44,864 nt of DNA from Chitinispirillales bacterium. GTDB lineage: Bacteria; Fibrobacterota; Chitinivibrionia; Chitinivibrionales; Chitinispirillaceae. Shown piece after piece: positions 1-8,823 of this stretch. The notes beneath the pieces are model-generated. The model did no database searches, was not told the origin of the DNA, and saw only the letters and a list, made by a program, of their open reading frames with translations. Within the stretch, counting starts at the first letter, position 1, and each line of letters begins with the position of its first letter. The stretch spans positions 1-44,864 of the forward strand of contig JAITFQ010000017.1 in assembly GCA_031281225.1 (NCBI GenBank), written 5' to 3'. The position numbers and the translations under genes are program-made.

Positions 1-1152
1 GAACTCGCCGCCGCCGGTTTGTACCATGTTTCTTGTGACTAATTCCGACATGGAGTCAAGCACTTCGGTGTTGGGATAATCTAACAGAAAATAATCGTCG
101 CCGCCTTCACGCAGCGTCAAATAGCCGGCCTGATACAGAAAACCCTCCGGTGGCGTACTCTCAATCTCGCCGGGGCTAAACACAAAATTCATGGAAACAG
201 ACATACCCCTGAACTGTTCAACCGTGAGATTTCGGCCTTTCATGTATTCGGCTATTACCCGCGTACCCCCGCTGTCCATCCAATAGTTCAGAAGCCGGCA
301 GTCGCTGAAAAAATTAAGCACGGAGAACGGGCAATACACCCTTTGAGAACCGTCGAAACAAAAACCGTCGTAGTGTCGCCTTAGCCTGTCAACAAGCTCA
401 TCAACCGATATTTTTAATTTTTCCGCTCCGGCTTCGAGATGTTCGGCAAAATATCCGACAAGCTCCTTTTCGGTATACCCAAGCAGCGTGCCGAACTTGC
501 TGTCAAGCGAGAGGTCGTTGAGGTTGTTCAGCGTCGAGAAAACGCCGGCTTTGGTGAATTTGGAAATTCCGGTCATGAACAAAAAGCGCATGTGCGGCTC
601 GTTTGCCTTGAGCTGTGAATAGCAGCCCCTCATAATTCCACGAACTTCCTCCGCCATCGGCGGCTTGTTGTAGAAGTCGAGAAACGGCTTATCGTATTCG
701 TCAACAATCACAACCGCGGGCTTGCCGTGCTTTTTGGAGGCTTTAACAATCAAATCCGCCAGCATTTCTCCAGGATCCGTCTCGCCAGCGCGCAAATCTA
801 TTTCGTTCTCCTGGGCAGCGTATTCCATCCGTCTGATTAGTGAATTTCTGACACCGTCCGTGCCAAGGCTCGTAGTTACCTTGCTCATATCCAAATGAAT
901 AACCGGAAAACTCTCCCACTCCCAATCGGTCTTAGCTATCGCTAACCCCTCAAACAGCTCCCGCTTCCCGCTAAACAGCGCGTTTAGCGTCCAGCACAGA
1001 AGAGTCTTGCCGAAACGGCGCGGGCGGGAGATGAAATATTGCTTTTTAGCTCCGGATACGATGTTGTAAATCATATCCGTCTTATCAACATACAGCGCAC
1101 CCGCTTTGCGGATGTACTCAAATTCTTGCAAGCCTGTCGGCAATTCTTGCAT
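1..1152 (-). CDS. AAA-ATPase-like / PD-(D/E)XK nuclease family protein (3' end outside window)
   Basis: This is the N-terminal 384 codons of a gene whose end lies beyond base 1; the frame is open to the edge. The translation begins MQELPTGLQ and closely parallels the complete paralogue at 3742-5331. It shows a Walker A-like RPRRFGKT near residue 43, a Walker B-like VVIVDEYDKPF near residue 147 and the conserved FLFMTGISKFTKAGVFS block. The family (AAA-ATPase-like domain plus C-terminal PD-(D/E)XK nuclease, former DUF1703) occurs in many copies in gut anaerobes and its function is not settled. The nuclease half is not in the window. The ATG at 1152 has an AAGGAG Shine-Dalgarno sequence 6 bases upstream, in a leader almost identical to that of the paralogue, so the upstream region was duplicated with the gene. 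Membership is clear; biological role is unknown. Confidence 0.85.
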   Translation of the reverse strand, partial: MQELPTGLQEFEYIRKAGALYVDKTDMIYNIVSGAKKQYFISRPRRFGKTLLCWTLNALFSGKRELFEGLAIAKTDWEWESFPVIHLDMSKVTTSLGTDGVRNSLIRRMEYAAQENEIDLRAGETDPGEMLADLIVKASKKHGKPAVVIVDEYDKPFLDFYNKPPMAEEVRGIMRGCYSQLKANEPHMRFLFMTGISKFTKAGVFSTLNNLNDLSLDSKFGTLLGYTEKELVGYFAEHLEAGAEKLKISVDELVDRLRRHYDGFCFDGSQRVYCPFSVLNFFSDCRLLNYWMDSGGTRVIAEYMKGRNLTVEQFRGMSVSMNFVFSPGEIESTPPEGFLYQAGYLTLREGGDDYFLLDYPNTEVLDSMSELVTRNMVQTGGGEF

Positions 1153-1730
1153 TTCGGGCTCCTTGGCCGTTTACGTTTTTTTGGGGGGCCGATATCAATA
1201 ATATAATAATTTGCGGCGGCACATACACCTAATCTTGAATATAATAAAAAATTGCCCCAAAATCAATAAACTTACCCCAAAAATAATTTTTGAAAAAATA
1301 GTTTGCCAGCCAGCCTTCGGCAAGCTCAGGCAACGGTCAGAGCAAACCGGCGGCTGAGGTTGGCTTCGCCGAGATAAACAAGTTGCCGAAGCCATATCCG
1401 CCCCGCCGCCACTGCGAATGCAAAATTTTTAATATTTTTCTTGACTTCGATAATGCCACAATATATTTTATACACCGTGACGAAAAGTGGCGCAAAAAAG
1501 GGTTGGGTTAAATGCGCCACTTCTTTTCCTGCGTCACACGTCCACTTCATCAATACCGCCTTACTTTTTACTGCATCTTCCACAGCACCGCAAAACACTT
1601 TTACTGCTCCATTTAACTGAACCCTTTTTTGCGCCACTGACAACCGCCGCCACACCGCAACGAAAACGCGAAATTAACGTGTAATTTAACATAAACATGC
1701 GGCGAAATGCCGCGAAAAAGGAGTGTTTGT
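1153..1730. other. intergenic region, divergent upstream regions of the AAA gene and the SUMF1 gene
   Basis: About 580 bases without a convincing gene. It is AT-rich near 1195-1310 and holds a long inverted repeat (listed separately) plus a five-base-pair hairpin (GCGGC/GCCGC, 1699-1713) just before the ribosome binding site of the SUMF1 gene. Short open frames here are not supported by codon pattern or by start signals. Confidence 0.6.
1486..1638. repeat. 29-bp inverted repeat enclosing 95 bp
   Basis: Bases 1486-1504 are the exact reverse complement of 1620-1638 (19 bp). After a two-base mismatch the match continues for another 8 bp (1507-1514 with 1610-1617). A third copy of the GCGCCACTT core at 1514-1522 can pair with 1485-1493 to make an alternative short hairpin. 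The structure could be a large mRNA-level hairpin, a small non-autonomous element (MITE-like) or a regulatory site. No clear target-site duplication is visible and no transposase is nearby. Confidence 0.6.
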
Positions 1731-3695
1731 ATGAAAAAAAGGTCAGTTTTTTTGATGACGGCGGCCGTAACGGCAGTTAGCGTGGCCACGATTGTCGTTT
1801 GCTCGAATGAGCCGGCAGGGCCTAAGCCGGACGACAACGGAGGAAAAGAAGTGATAATTGTGGACGGGGAAACCGGGCGTCTGTGGGGCCAGGACGCGGT
1901 GTTGGCGATAGGGCAAAGTAAAATGTTTTATAACCTGTCGGGGCAAATAGACGGGGAACCGAGTGAAAGGGTATATGAAGTAGAGGAGGTAGAGGAGTGG
2001 GATGGGGAAGAGGAGGGGGAAGAGGAAGAGGGAGAGAGGTGGCAAATGCCTACCTTGGAAGAATTAAAGGAGGCGTTTAGAGAAAAGGTGCGTTTAGCCA
2101 ATATGCCGCTTCTTGCCGCTAGGGATAATGCCGGGAATTTTGCGGACGAAGCTTACACGCAGGTAGTAACCTTTCATGACAGAGTGAAAACAAAAGGGTG
2201 GAAAGTGGCTACGTGCCACGATGGGCTTGACAGGGAGACTTTGGTGACAACTAACTATCGTATCCAATCCGCCTACGATGTTGCCAATGACAGGGATTAC
2301 TACTTCATAACGCAAGAAATCCAGATTCCTAACGGTCCTCTTTGGAGCGATACTATGGGCGTGACGAGATGCCCCGATAATCGACATTACGACTACAAAG
2401 GTTTTTGGATGTGGAAACTGAATACGAACAGCACGCTTCGTGGCGAGGAAAACACGAGAATAAATGGTTTAAGTATGTCCCAAGCCAGCCCGGAGACAAA
2501 GAATAATGTCACTAACCATACAACGACGGTGACTGGCGGAATCACCGGTGCCGCTGGGTTTTCGGGGAAGGGCGGTGCCAGCATACTGGTGAGTGGCGGT
2601 GTGTCGTGGACGACCTCGACGCAGTGGTCGATTCAAGATGTTGGGGTCACAAATCACGTTAGTTCTGATGGCGGGCAAAACGCTGATTGGAGATGGATAA
2701 CGGCTAAAGTAGCCGATGTGAAATACGTATACTCTTTTCCCTTCGGTAAGACTATCATAACAGATCCAGCGGAACTTGCGCGAACTACGGCTTTCATGTA
2801 CACCGCGTGGATTTGGATAGTGCCGAGACCCAAGGAGGCTAAGGGGCCTTTTATAATGCGTACAAGAATCGACGGGACGCATACATCCACTACTCATAGG
2901 CATGACTCCCCCGGTGAGAGAACCGATTATGATACCCCATGGAGTGTCGGGGACCACGTGATTCATTTGGTGGCGCCTTACCGTTTGATTGGCTACGATT
3001 TCGAGATGGTGGAAGTGCCTAGGACTACGACCGGATTTGATATGGGCTGCACCCCAGATCAGGGGGATAACTGCGACGCGGCGGAAAAACCCATACAGCG
3101 CGTAGCCCTCAGTGGTTTTAGTATTGGCAAGAATCTGGTGACACAAAGAATGTGGAAGGATATAATGGGGGATTTGCCCAAAGACCTTTCTGTACAGGGT
3201 GACAATCTGCCCATAACACTCGTTAGCTGGAATAGTGTTCAACAGTTTATTTCGAAGCTAAACTTCATGACGGGTAAACGCTACCGTCTGCCGACGGAGG
3301 CTGAGTGGGAGTTCGCGGCCCGCGGCGGTGATGAAACAGGGGGAGGGTATATGTATGCCGGAAGCAATGACATTGCCTCCGTGGGGTGGTACGAGGGCAA
3401 TAGCGGTGGAAGACTTCATGCCGTGGGAGACAGGGGGCCAAACGCCTTGGGCATACACGACATGAGCGGTAATGTAAGGGAGTGGGTCAATGATTGCTGG
3501 GGGCCGTATGAGAGCGGCAGCATAAAATCTGACCCTACAGGGCCAAGTTGCATGACCGCCGGTGTTGGCGGTCGTGTAATACGTAACTGTTCCTACAGCT
3601 CTCCCGCGGAGCAATGCCGAATATCTTTTCGCGATTTCATGGGCGAGAGTACAGGAAGCAGCATAGTTGGCTTCCGCCTTGTCCACCCCAATTAA
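1731..3695 (+). CDS. secreted or lipoprotein-like SUMF1 (formylglycine-generating enzyme-like) domain protein
   Basis: This is a 654-residue protein. I start at ATG 1731 rather than the in-frame ATG 1707 because AAGGAG (1718-1723) sits 7 bases before it and it begins with a signal sequence (MKKR plus a hydrophobic stretch ending IVVCS). The Cys at about 24 could be a relaxed lipobox, but Val at -1 makes that uncertain. Residues about 80-108 are very acidic (Glu-rich). Residues about 110-420 match nothing I recognise. Residues about 423-654 are a SUMF1/FGE-sulfatase fold: MGC near the start, RLPTEAEWEFAARGG, then HDMSGNVREWV and a final GFRLV. Where true FGEs carry two active-site cysteines, I see NCSYSSPAEQC, which keeps only the second cysteine, so catalysis of formylglycine formation is doubtful. 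A binding or structural role is more likely. It is flanked by the two AAA/PD-(D/E)XK paralogues. Confidence 0.85.
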   Translation: MKKRSVFLMTAAVTAVSVATIVVCSNEPAGPKPDDNGGKEVIIVDGETGRLWGQDAVLAIGQSKMFYNLSGQIDGEPSERVYEVEEVEEWDGEEEGEEEEGERWQMPTLEELKEAFREKVRLANMPLLAARDNAGNFADEAYTQVVTFHDRVKTKGWKVATCHDGLDRETLVTTNYRIQSAYDVANDRDYYFITQEIQIPNGPLWSDTMGVTRCPDNRHYDYKGFWMWKLNTNSTLRGEENTRINGLSMSQASPETKNNVTNHTTTVTGGITGAAGFSGKGGASILVSGGVSWTTSTQWSIQDVGVTNHVSSDGGQNADWRWITAKVADVKYVYSFPFGKTIITDPAELARTTAFMYTAWIWIVPRPKEAKGPFIMRTRIDGTHTSTTHRHDSPGERTDYDTPWSVGDHVIHLVAPYRLIGYDFEMVEVPRTTTGFDMGCTPDQGDNCDAAEKPIQRVALSGFSIGKNLVTQRMWKDIMGDLPKDLSVQGDNLPITLVSWNSVQQFISKLNFMTGKRYRLPTEAEWEFAARGGDETGGGYMYAGSNDIASVGWYEGNSGGRLHAVGDRGPNALGIHDMSGNVREWVNDCWGPYESGSIKSDPTGPSCMTAGVGGRVIRNCSYSSPAEQCRISFRDFMGESTGSSIVGFRLVHPN

Positions 3696-3705
3696 GGCGC
3701 GGCGT

Positions 3706-3739
3706 CCGGAGCCAAGGGTTTACCCCTTGGCCCGGTTTT
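3706..3739 (+). terminator. intrinsic terminator after the SUMF1 gene
   Basis: A strong stem (GCCAAGGG/CCCTTGGC, 3711-3718 with 3724-3731) extended by outer CCGG/CCGG pairs and followed by TTTT lies 10 bases after the stop codon. It also sits at the 3' end of the convergent AAA gene, so it may act in both directions. Confidence 0.75.
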
Positions 3740-3741
3740 CC

Positions 3742-5331
3742 TCACGCCTCCACCCACCCCCCAATCTGCCTCGTATTATCATCAATCGCGATTCCCACCT
3801 TTTTTCCCTTTTTGTACGGTTCGGCGTATTGCCTGTCGTCAATCTGTTTCATAGCCTCTTGCGCCTGCGCTTCGCAGTCGTTATCTTTGGCAACTTTTAT
3901 TTCGATTATCCACGTGACGCCTCTGCATGTTACTATTAAATCCGAGCGCCCCTGATTGCCGTGCATTTCGCCGAACGTCAGCACGCCGCACCCGCGCAGA
4001 AACGCGAGGATGGTGGAGCGGTAGAGCCATTCCTGCACAGGCATTTTTTTCCGACGCCCGTATTTCGCGGCGTTCATGTAGTCGTCGTAGGGGATACTTG
4101 CTAAGAGGCGGTTGATGGTTTCTATAAACAGTTCGCAGTCATTTTCAGACAACGCGTCAATTAGCGGGGTACGGAAGTCCATAAATTCTCCACCGCCGCT
4201 TTGGATAATGTTTTCAGCGATTAACCGTGACATGGAATTGAGCACTTCGGTGTTTGGGTAGTCGAGCAGAAAGTCACGGTCGATTCTCTCACGAAGCGTC
4301 AGGTATCCGGCCTGATACAGAAAGTTTTGCGGCGGCGCGGTTTCGATATTGCCGGGGTTGCGCACAAAATCACGCGAGACAGACATCCCGCGAAACTGTT
4401 CGACCGTCAGGCTTTTCTCTTTCATGAAATCGGCGATTATCTTTGGATTTGCGCTCTCCATCCAATAGTTGTCAAATTCGCCGCTATGCAAAAAGTTAAG
4501 CATTGAAAATGGATTGTACACCTTGTGGACACCGTCAAAGCAAAATCCGTTATAATACTCCCTCAGCCTGTCAACAAGTTCGCCAACCGAGATTTTTATT
4601 TTCTCGGCGCAAGCCGCCAAATGCTCATCGAAACACTCGACAAGTTCTTTTTCTGTATAACCAAGCATAGTGCCGAAATTTTCATCAAGGGAGATGTCGT
4701 TCAAATTGTTTAAGGTTGAAAAAACGCCGGCTTTGGTAAATTTAGAAATCCCCGTCATGAACAGGAAGCGCATGTGCGGCTCGTTTGCCTTGAGCTGTGT
4801 ATAGCAGCCCCTCATGATGTCGCGGACCTCTTCCGCCATTGCCGGCTTGTTGTAGAAATCAAGAAACGGCTTGTCGTACTCGTCGACGATCACAACCGCG
4901 GGCTTGCCGTGCTTTTTGGAGGATTCAATGATTATCTCTGTCAGCATTTCCCCGGCCCCCATCTCCGCGTCAAGGCCAATCCCGTGTTCGTTGGCTACGC
5001 GCTTCATTTGAAAAGCCAACGACCGCCTGACACCGGCGGAACCCTCATCTGTAGTCACCTTGCTCATATCCAAATGGACGACCGGAAAACTCTCCCACTC
5101 CCAATCGGTCTTAGCTATCGCCAGCCCCTCAAACAGCTCCCGCTTCCCGCTAAACAGCGCGTTGAGCGTCCAGCAAAGAAGCGTCTTGCCGAAACGGCGC
5201 GGGCGGGAGATGAAGAACTGCATCCTGGCCCCGGATACAATCTTGTGAATCATATCTGTCTTGTCAACATATAGTGCGCCAGCACTACGGATATGCTCAA
5301 ATACCTGTAAACCGGTTGGCAATTCTTGCAT
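3742..5331 (-). CDS. AAA-ATPase-like / PD-(D/E)XK nuclease family protein (complete paralogue)
   Basis: This complete 529-residue member of the AAA-ATPase-like plus PD-(D/E)XK nuclease family has the usual family length. A Walker A variant (RPRRFGKT, residues 43-50) and Walker B (VVIVDEYD, Asp150-Glu151) mark the N-terminal P-loop domain. The C-terminal nuclease motif is Asp464 (in RSDLIV) with Glu477-x-Lys479 (IEIKV), and all three catalytic positions are present. The ATG follows AAGGAG, as in the truncated paralogue at 1-1152. The two proteins agree for long stretches but differ in the region around residues 95-130, which suggests an older duplication rather than a recent copy. No substrate or partner is shown by the sequence. 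Similar genes are often annotated as hypothetical or as defence- or mobile-related, and that is not proven here. Confidence 0.85.
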   Translation of the reverse strand: MQELPTGLQVFEHIRSAGALYVDKTDMIHKIVSGARMQFFISRPRRFGKTLLCWTLNALFSGKRELFEGLAIAKTDWEWESFPVVHLDMSKVTTDEGSAGVRRSLAFQMKRVANEHGIGLDAEMGAGEMLTEIIIESSKKHGKPAVVIVDEYDKPFLDFYNKPAMAEEVRDIMRGCYTQLKANEPHMRFLFMTGISKFTKAGVFSTLNNLNDISLDENFGTMLGYTEKELVECFDEHLAACAEKIKISVGELVDRLREYYNGFCFDGVHKVYNPFSMLNFLHSGEFDNYWMESANPKIIADFMKEKSLTVEQFRGMSVSRDFVRNPGNIETAPPQNFLYQAGYLTLRERIDRDFLLDYPNTEVLNSMSRLIAENIIQSGGGEFMDFRTPLIDALSENDCELFIETINRLLASIPYDDYMNAAKYGRRKKMPVQEWLYRSTILAFLRGCGVLTFGEMHGNQGRSDLIVTCRGVTWIIEIKVAKDNDCEAQAQEAMKQIDDRQYAEPYKKGKKVGIAIDDNTRQIGGWVEA

Positions 5332-5580
5332 TTCGGACTCCTTGGCCGTTTACGTTTTTTGGGGGGCAAACATGTTAGTAATATAATATTCGCAATATTA
5401 AAATCAAAAATTAAAATCCAAACGTCAAAAGTCAAAACCTATTTTTTATAAAAGCCAAGTATGGCACAGAATCTGATTTTGCGGAACTACCGCCCGCACG
5501 AAGTGACCGTCTCGGGATTAAATCGGTGATGGTACTTCGTGCAGGCGAGAAGACTTAGACATCGCAATATTATTACATGA
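5332..5580. other. intergenic region upstream of the AAA gene with an imperfect inverted repeat
   Basis: This AT-rich segment holds the probable promoter of the minus-strand AAA gene; the first bases match the leader of the paralogue at 1153. An inverted repeat CGCCCGCACGAAGT (5491-5504) pairs with 5534-5547 with one mismatch. A 22-codon frame from ATG 5461 crosses the first arm and stops; it has no good ribosome binding site and I do not call it. Confidence 0.5.
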
Positions 5581-5894
5581 AAACAAGGAGACTGTTATGT
5601 CAGGCGGCCTGAGAAGTTGTTTCGGGTGTTGCAAAAAGAGAGAGGATATAAAATAATTGAGTCGGAAGCGCGAGGAATATATTATATTATAGGAGAGGGG
5701 CAGTCTTCTGCTTTTGTTCCCGCTATGCAGTTGGCGGTAAGCAGCGAGTTGTCCGCATTTGGGAGGAGGTTGAGAATATGACGGTAGCGGAAAAAAAGTT
5801 CAGAAGGTACCTCAAGTGGGCGGGAAATTATTTCGTGGCACGTTACGACGGAAAAACAAAAATGTCAAATCACATAAACAAGTACGGAGCATAA
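5581..5894 (+). pseudogene. remnant of a small gene, apparently frameshifted
   Basis: One frame is open from 5581 to the TGA at 5779-5781 and reads ...RRPEKLFRVLQKERGYKII..., then GIYYIIGEG and SSELSA. This pattern resembles the C-terminal part of Rpn/PD-(D/E)XK-type proteins from gut anaerobes. Without a clear start it then shifts frame into WEEVENMTVAEKKFRRYL..., which runs to TAA at 5892-5894. The second part alone could be a 38-codon gene from ATG 5778 with a GGAGG ribosome binding site. A 19-residue frame from ATG 5597 also has AAGGAG. I favour a decayed gene whose fragments keep translation signals. The family assignment is from memory of sequence pattern and weak. Confidence 0.35.
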
Positions 5895-5898
5895 CCTG

Positions 5899-7146
5899 AT
5901 GGGTGCAAGAGTAGCTAAAAAAACTGTCGTAAGCAAGGACGCGGGCGCGTACGCCCCGTCGCCCGCGATGCTGAAAAAGTACGCGGACGTTATGATCAAA
6001 TTCGCGCTTAACAGCGGCGCGGGGATGAAAAAGGGTGAAACGGTATACCTCGTGACGCAACTCCCGGGGCTGCCGCTCGCGAAGCAGGTGTACAAGACGA
6101 TTTTGGAAATGGGCGGCTACCCGATTGTCAGCGTGATCGACGACGAATTCAAGCTGATACAGGTCAAAAACGCGTCGAAGCAGCAACTCACCTACTTCCC
6201 CGACAAGTTTTACCGCGGGCTGGCCGACAACATCGACCATTGGGTCAGGATTCTGGCAGACGAAGACCCCATGTACCTGAAAACCGCCGACCCGGCCAAG
6301 GTGCTCCTCTCCAACAGGGCCACACGGCAGTTCCGCGACTGGCTCGACGAAAAAGAGGACAAAGGGAAATTCACCTGGACGCTCTGCATGTACGCGACGG
6401 AAAAAATGGCGCAGGAAGCCGGCCTGTCGCTCAAAGAATATTGGGGGCAGATTACCAAGGCGTGCTTTCTAAACGAGGCTAACCCCGTGCAAAAATGGAA
6501 GCGCGTGTTTAGCGAAATGCAGCGCGTACTCGATAAACTGAATTCGCTCCCCATAGACCGGCTGCACGTTGAGGCAAAAGAAACGGACTTGTGGATCACG
6601 CTGGGCGAAAAGCGCAAATGGCTTGGCGGCAGCGGCAGGAATATCCCGTCGTTTGAAATTTTTACATCGCCCGACTGGCGCGGGACCGAGGGGAAAATTT
6701 TCTTCGACCTGCCGCTCTACAGATACGGAAACGTCATAAAAGACATACGGTTGGAGTTCAAAAAAGGGCGCATCGTCAAGGCGACCGCAAGAGAAAATGA
6801 GAGGATGCTAAAAGAGCTTATCAAGCAGCAGAACGCGGACAAGATAGGCGAGTTCTCTCTGACCGACATAAGGTTCTCGCGGATAACGAAATTTATGGCC
6901 GAAACGCTCTACGACGAAAATTTCGGCGGCAAATACGGAAATACCCACCTGGCGATAGGCAAGAGCTATCACGATACCTACGCCGGCAACGCGGCAAAGA
7001 TGACCAAGGATCAGTTCGCCGCGCTCGGCTTTAACCACTCGCTGGAACACAGCGACATAATAGCGACGACGGACAGGACGGTGACCGCGGTGCTCAGGGA
7101 CGGGAGCGAGATGGTTATATATCGTAAGGGAAAATTTGTCATCTAA
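5899..7146 (+). CDS. aminopeptidase, peptidase family M29
   Basis: This 415-residue protein has the length and motif order of M29 metallo-aminopeptidases (AmpS / aminopeptidase T / PepS group), cytosolic enzymes that remove N-terminal residues using two divalent metal ions. Recognisable blocks are NIPSFEIFTSP with the presumed metal-ligand Glu near residue 253, GGKYGNTHLAIGKSYHDT with a ligand His near residue 349, and LEHSDI near residue 384. ATG 5899 comes 4 bases after the stop of the small remnant upstream. The first 20 residues look like a non-conserved extension. The 3' end overlaps the next gene by 11 bases, so the two are co-transcribed and may be translationally coupled. Family assignment is firm; substrate preference cannot be read. 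Confidence 0.9.
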   Translation: MGARVAKKTVVSKDAGAYAPSPAMLKKYADVMIKFALNSGAGMKKGETVYLVTQLPGLPLAKQVYKTILEMGGYPIVSVIDDEFKLIQVKNASKQQLTYFPDKFYRGLADNIDHWVRILADEDPMYLKTADPAKVLLSNRATRQFRDWLDEKEDKGKFTWTLCMYATEKMAQEAGLSLKEYWGQITKACFLNEANPVQKWKRVFSEMQRVLDKLNSLPIDRLHVEAKETDLWITLGEKRKWLGGSGRNIPSFEIFTSPDWRGTEGKIFFDLPLYRYGNVIKDIRLEFKKGRIVKATARENERMLKELIKQQNADKIGEFSLTDIRFSRITKFMAETLYDENFGGKYGNTHLAIGKSYHDTYAGNAAKMTKDQFAALGFNHSLEHSDIIATTDRTVTAVLRDGSEMVIYRKGKFVI

Positions 7147-7921
7147 ATTAAAAACGGTTTTTGACGACATATACGCCAATTATCACCACCCGCGGTATTT
7201 GGGGCTTGACCCGCTTGTCTGTGTCCGTCAATTCAGCGGCAAGGATAACCGCGAAGCCGTCGGGCTTCTCGCGGCTGTCCTTGCGTACGGGCGGGTGGAG
7301 ATTATCGTTCGCAATGTTAATACTGTTATCAATCTGATGGGCGGCGATCCGGCGCAATTTATCAGGGATACGTCATACAGGGGCAAATTAAAATTATTTG
7401 ACAGGTTCAAGCATCGTTTTAATGATGGGCAGGACATATCCGCCTTACTCGAATCAATTAAAATCGTTACAGGGGAATATGGGTCGTTAGAAAATTGTTT
7501 CGTCGGCTGTATGGCCCGAAGCGACGGCCAACTAAAAAAATCGCTCACGTTATTCATTGACATATTAAAAAACAAGGCTTACGCTTATTCTGGCAACCGC
7601 GCAAGTTTCGACTACCTGCTCCCATCCCCCGCCCGCGGAAGCGCGTGCAAGCGGCCGGTTCTCTATTTGCGCTGGATGATACGCGCAGACGACGGCATCG
7701 ATCTCGGCGTATGGAATAGCGTCTCCCCGTCATGCCTGATTATGCCCGTCGACACGCACGTCGCCAAAATCGCGCGGGGGTACGGGTTGACAAGCAGGAA
7801 ATCAGTAGATTGGAAAATGGCGGAGGAGATCACCGCGCGTTTGAGAGAGTTCGATATTGACGACCCTGTTAGATACGATTTCTCCCTTTGCCACGCGGGG
7901 ATGGTTGATTTTCGGAAATGA
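7136..7921 (+). CDS. TIGR02757 family (DUF2400) protein
   Basis: This 261-residue protein matches the conserved bacterial TIGR02757/DUF2400 family. Signature parts are the N-terminal DPL...F.GKDNREAVGLLAAVLAYGR, the RWMIR...D.GVW block, IMPVDTHVAKIARGYGL, and the C-terminal RYDFSLCHAGM. The VDTH and helical layout resemble HhH-type DNA glycosylases, and a DNA-repair-like role has been guessed for the family but is unproven. The start is a TTG at 7136 inside the end of the M29 gene, where a purine-rich GTAAGGGA provides the ribosome binding site; no in-frame ATG exists near the conserved N-terminus. The gene converges with the FkbM-type gene, 5 bases apart. Confidence 0.85.
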   Translation: MSSKLKTVFDDIYANYHHPRYLGLDPLVCVRQFSGKDNREAVGLLAAVLAYGRVEIIVRNVNTVINLMGGDPAQFIRDTSYRGKLKLFDRFKHRFNDGQDISALLESIKIVTGEYGSLENCFVGCMARSDGQLKKSLTLFIDILKNKAYAYSGNRASFDYLLPSPARGSACKRPVLYLRWMIRADDGIDLGVWNSVSPSCLIMPVDTHVAKIARGYGLTSRKSVDWKMAEEITARLREFDIDDPVRYDFSLCHAGMVDFRK

Positions 7922-7926
7922 GGCCT

Positions 7927-8823
7927 TTACGGCATGACCGCGTAGAGCACCGTTTCGCCGCAGCTTGGAAACAGCATGTGCTGCCCGATGTAAAATTTGT
8001 ATTCGGGCACCAGTTCGTGGATATACTCCGCGAGGCGGACCATGTCTTCGTTGCTGTGGTACAGGCTAATCGCGAGTTTGGGTTTATTGCGCAAAATGGT
8101 TTCTTTCGCGCCTTTGAGTGCGTTCAGCTCCGCGCCCTCCACATCCATCTTTATGAATGTGATCTCCCCACACATGTCTAAGCTATCAATGGATTTGACC
8201 TGAATTGAACGGCTTTTACCGGCAGGGTTGCTTTCATCGGTTATTTTTGACCCGATGCTCCCGAGCGCGTCAAACTGTATTTCACCGCCTCTGTCGTATG
8301 CGCCCGCGTTAATCAGCGTTATTTTTGGGTTGCCGCCGTGGTTTTTCACAAGCTTTTGAAAAGAATACGGGTCCGGCTCAAATGCTATGGCAGCCTTATA
8401 TTTCCCCTTGCGGTTTTTAATAAAATGGCTTAGCGTATTGCCAGTAAACGCCCCGCAGTCAACAAAAACCTCGTCCTGCCCGAGCCGTAGCTGCTTGACA
8501 AAATACTTTTTTGTACTGTAGTGTTTGGACGGAAAATCTTTTTTTAGCCCGGTTTGCCTGTATTTTATGAGGGCGAGGTACGCGTTTTTGTTCTCTTCGT
8601 CGGCCATCATATCTGCCACGCGCTCAATCCTGCCGGTATTTTCTTTAAGGAAGCTGCTCTGCATCGCAGCCGCGAGAACCGTGCCCGGTACAATCGCGGC
8701 GCGGCTCATGGTAAGCCATTGTATGCGTTGATATATGGGTATCATCCACCCCTCGCCCCCCGAAGCGGGGAGGATATACTTGTGCGCGAACTTTGTAGTA
8801 ACGGCGAATATTTTTTCAATCAT
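7927..8823 (-). CDS. FkbM family methyltransferase
   Basis: This 298-residue SAM-dependent methyltransferase is of the FkbM type. The SAM-binding motif I is FVDCGAFTGNT at about residue 120, followed by AFEPDPYSFQKL (acidic end of strand 2), NAGAYD, and the characteristic IKMDVEGAELNALKGA near residue 225. FkbM enzymes methylate hydroxyl groups of sugars or polyketides and are common in surface glycan loci. The target here cannot be inferred because no glycan genes are adjacent. The first 100 residues are a non-canonical helical extension. Its ATG overlaps the stop of lysA by 4 bases, so it is translationally coupled to lysA, an unusual partner. Confidence 0.85.
   Translation of the reverse strand: MIEKIFAVTTKFAHKYILPASGGEGWMIPIYQRIQWLTMSRAAIVPGTVLAAAMQSSFLKENTGRIERVADMMADEENKNAYLALIKYRQTGLKKDFPSKHYSTKKYFVKQLRLGQDEVFVDCGAFTGNTLSHFIKNRKGKYKAAIAFEPDPYSFQKLVKNHGGNPKITLINAGAYDRGGEIQFDALGSIGSKITDESNPAGKSRSIQVKSIDSLDMCGEITFIKMDVEGAELNALKGAKETILRNKPKLAISLYHSNEDMVRLAEYIHELVPEYKFYIGQHMLFPSCGETVLYAVMP

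Noticed and set aside
2469-3242. 257-codon minus-strand frame
   Set aside because: Antisense of the SUMF1 gene, no start signal or family pattern.
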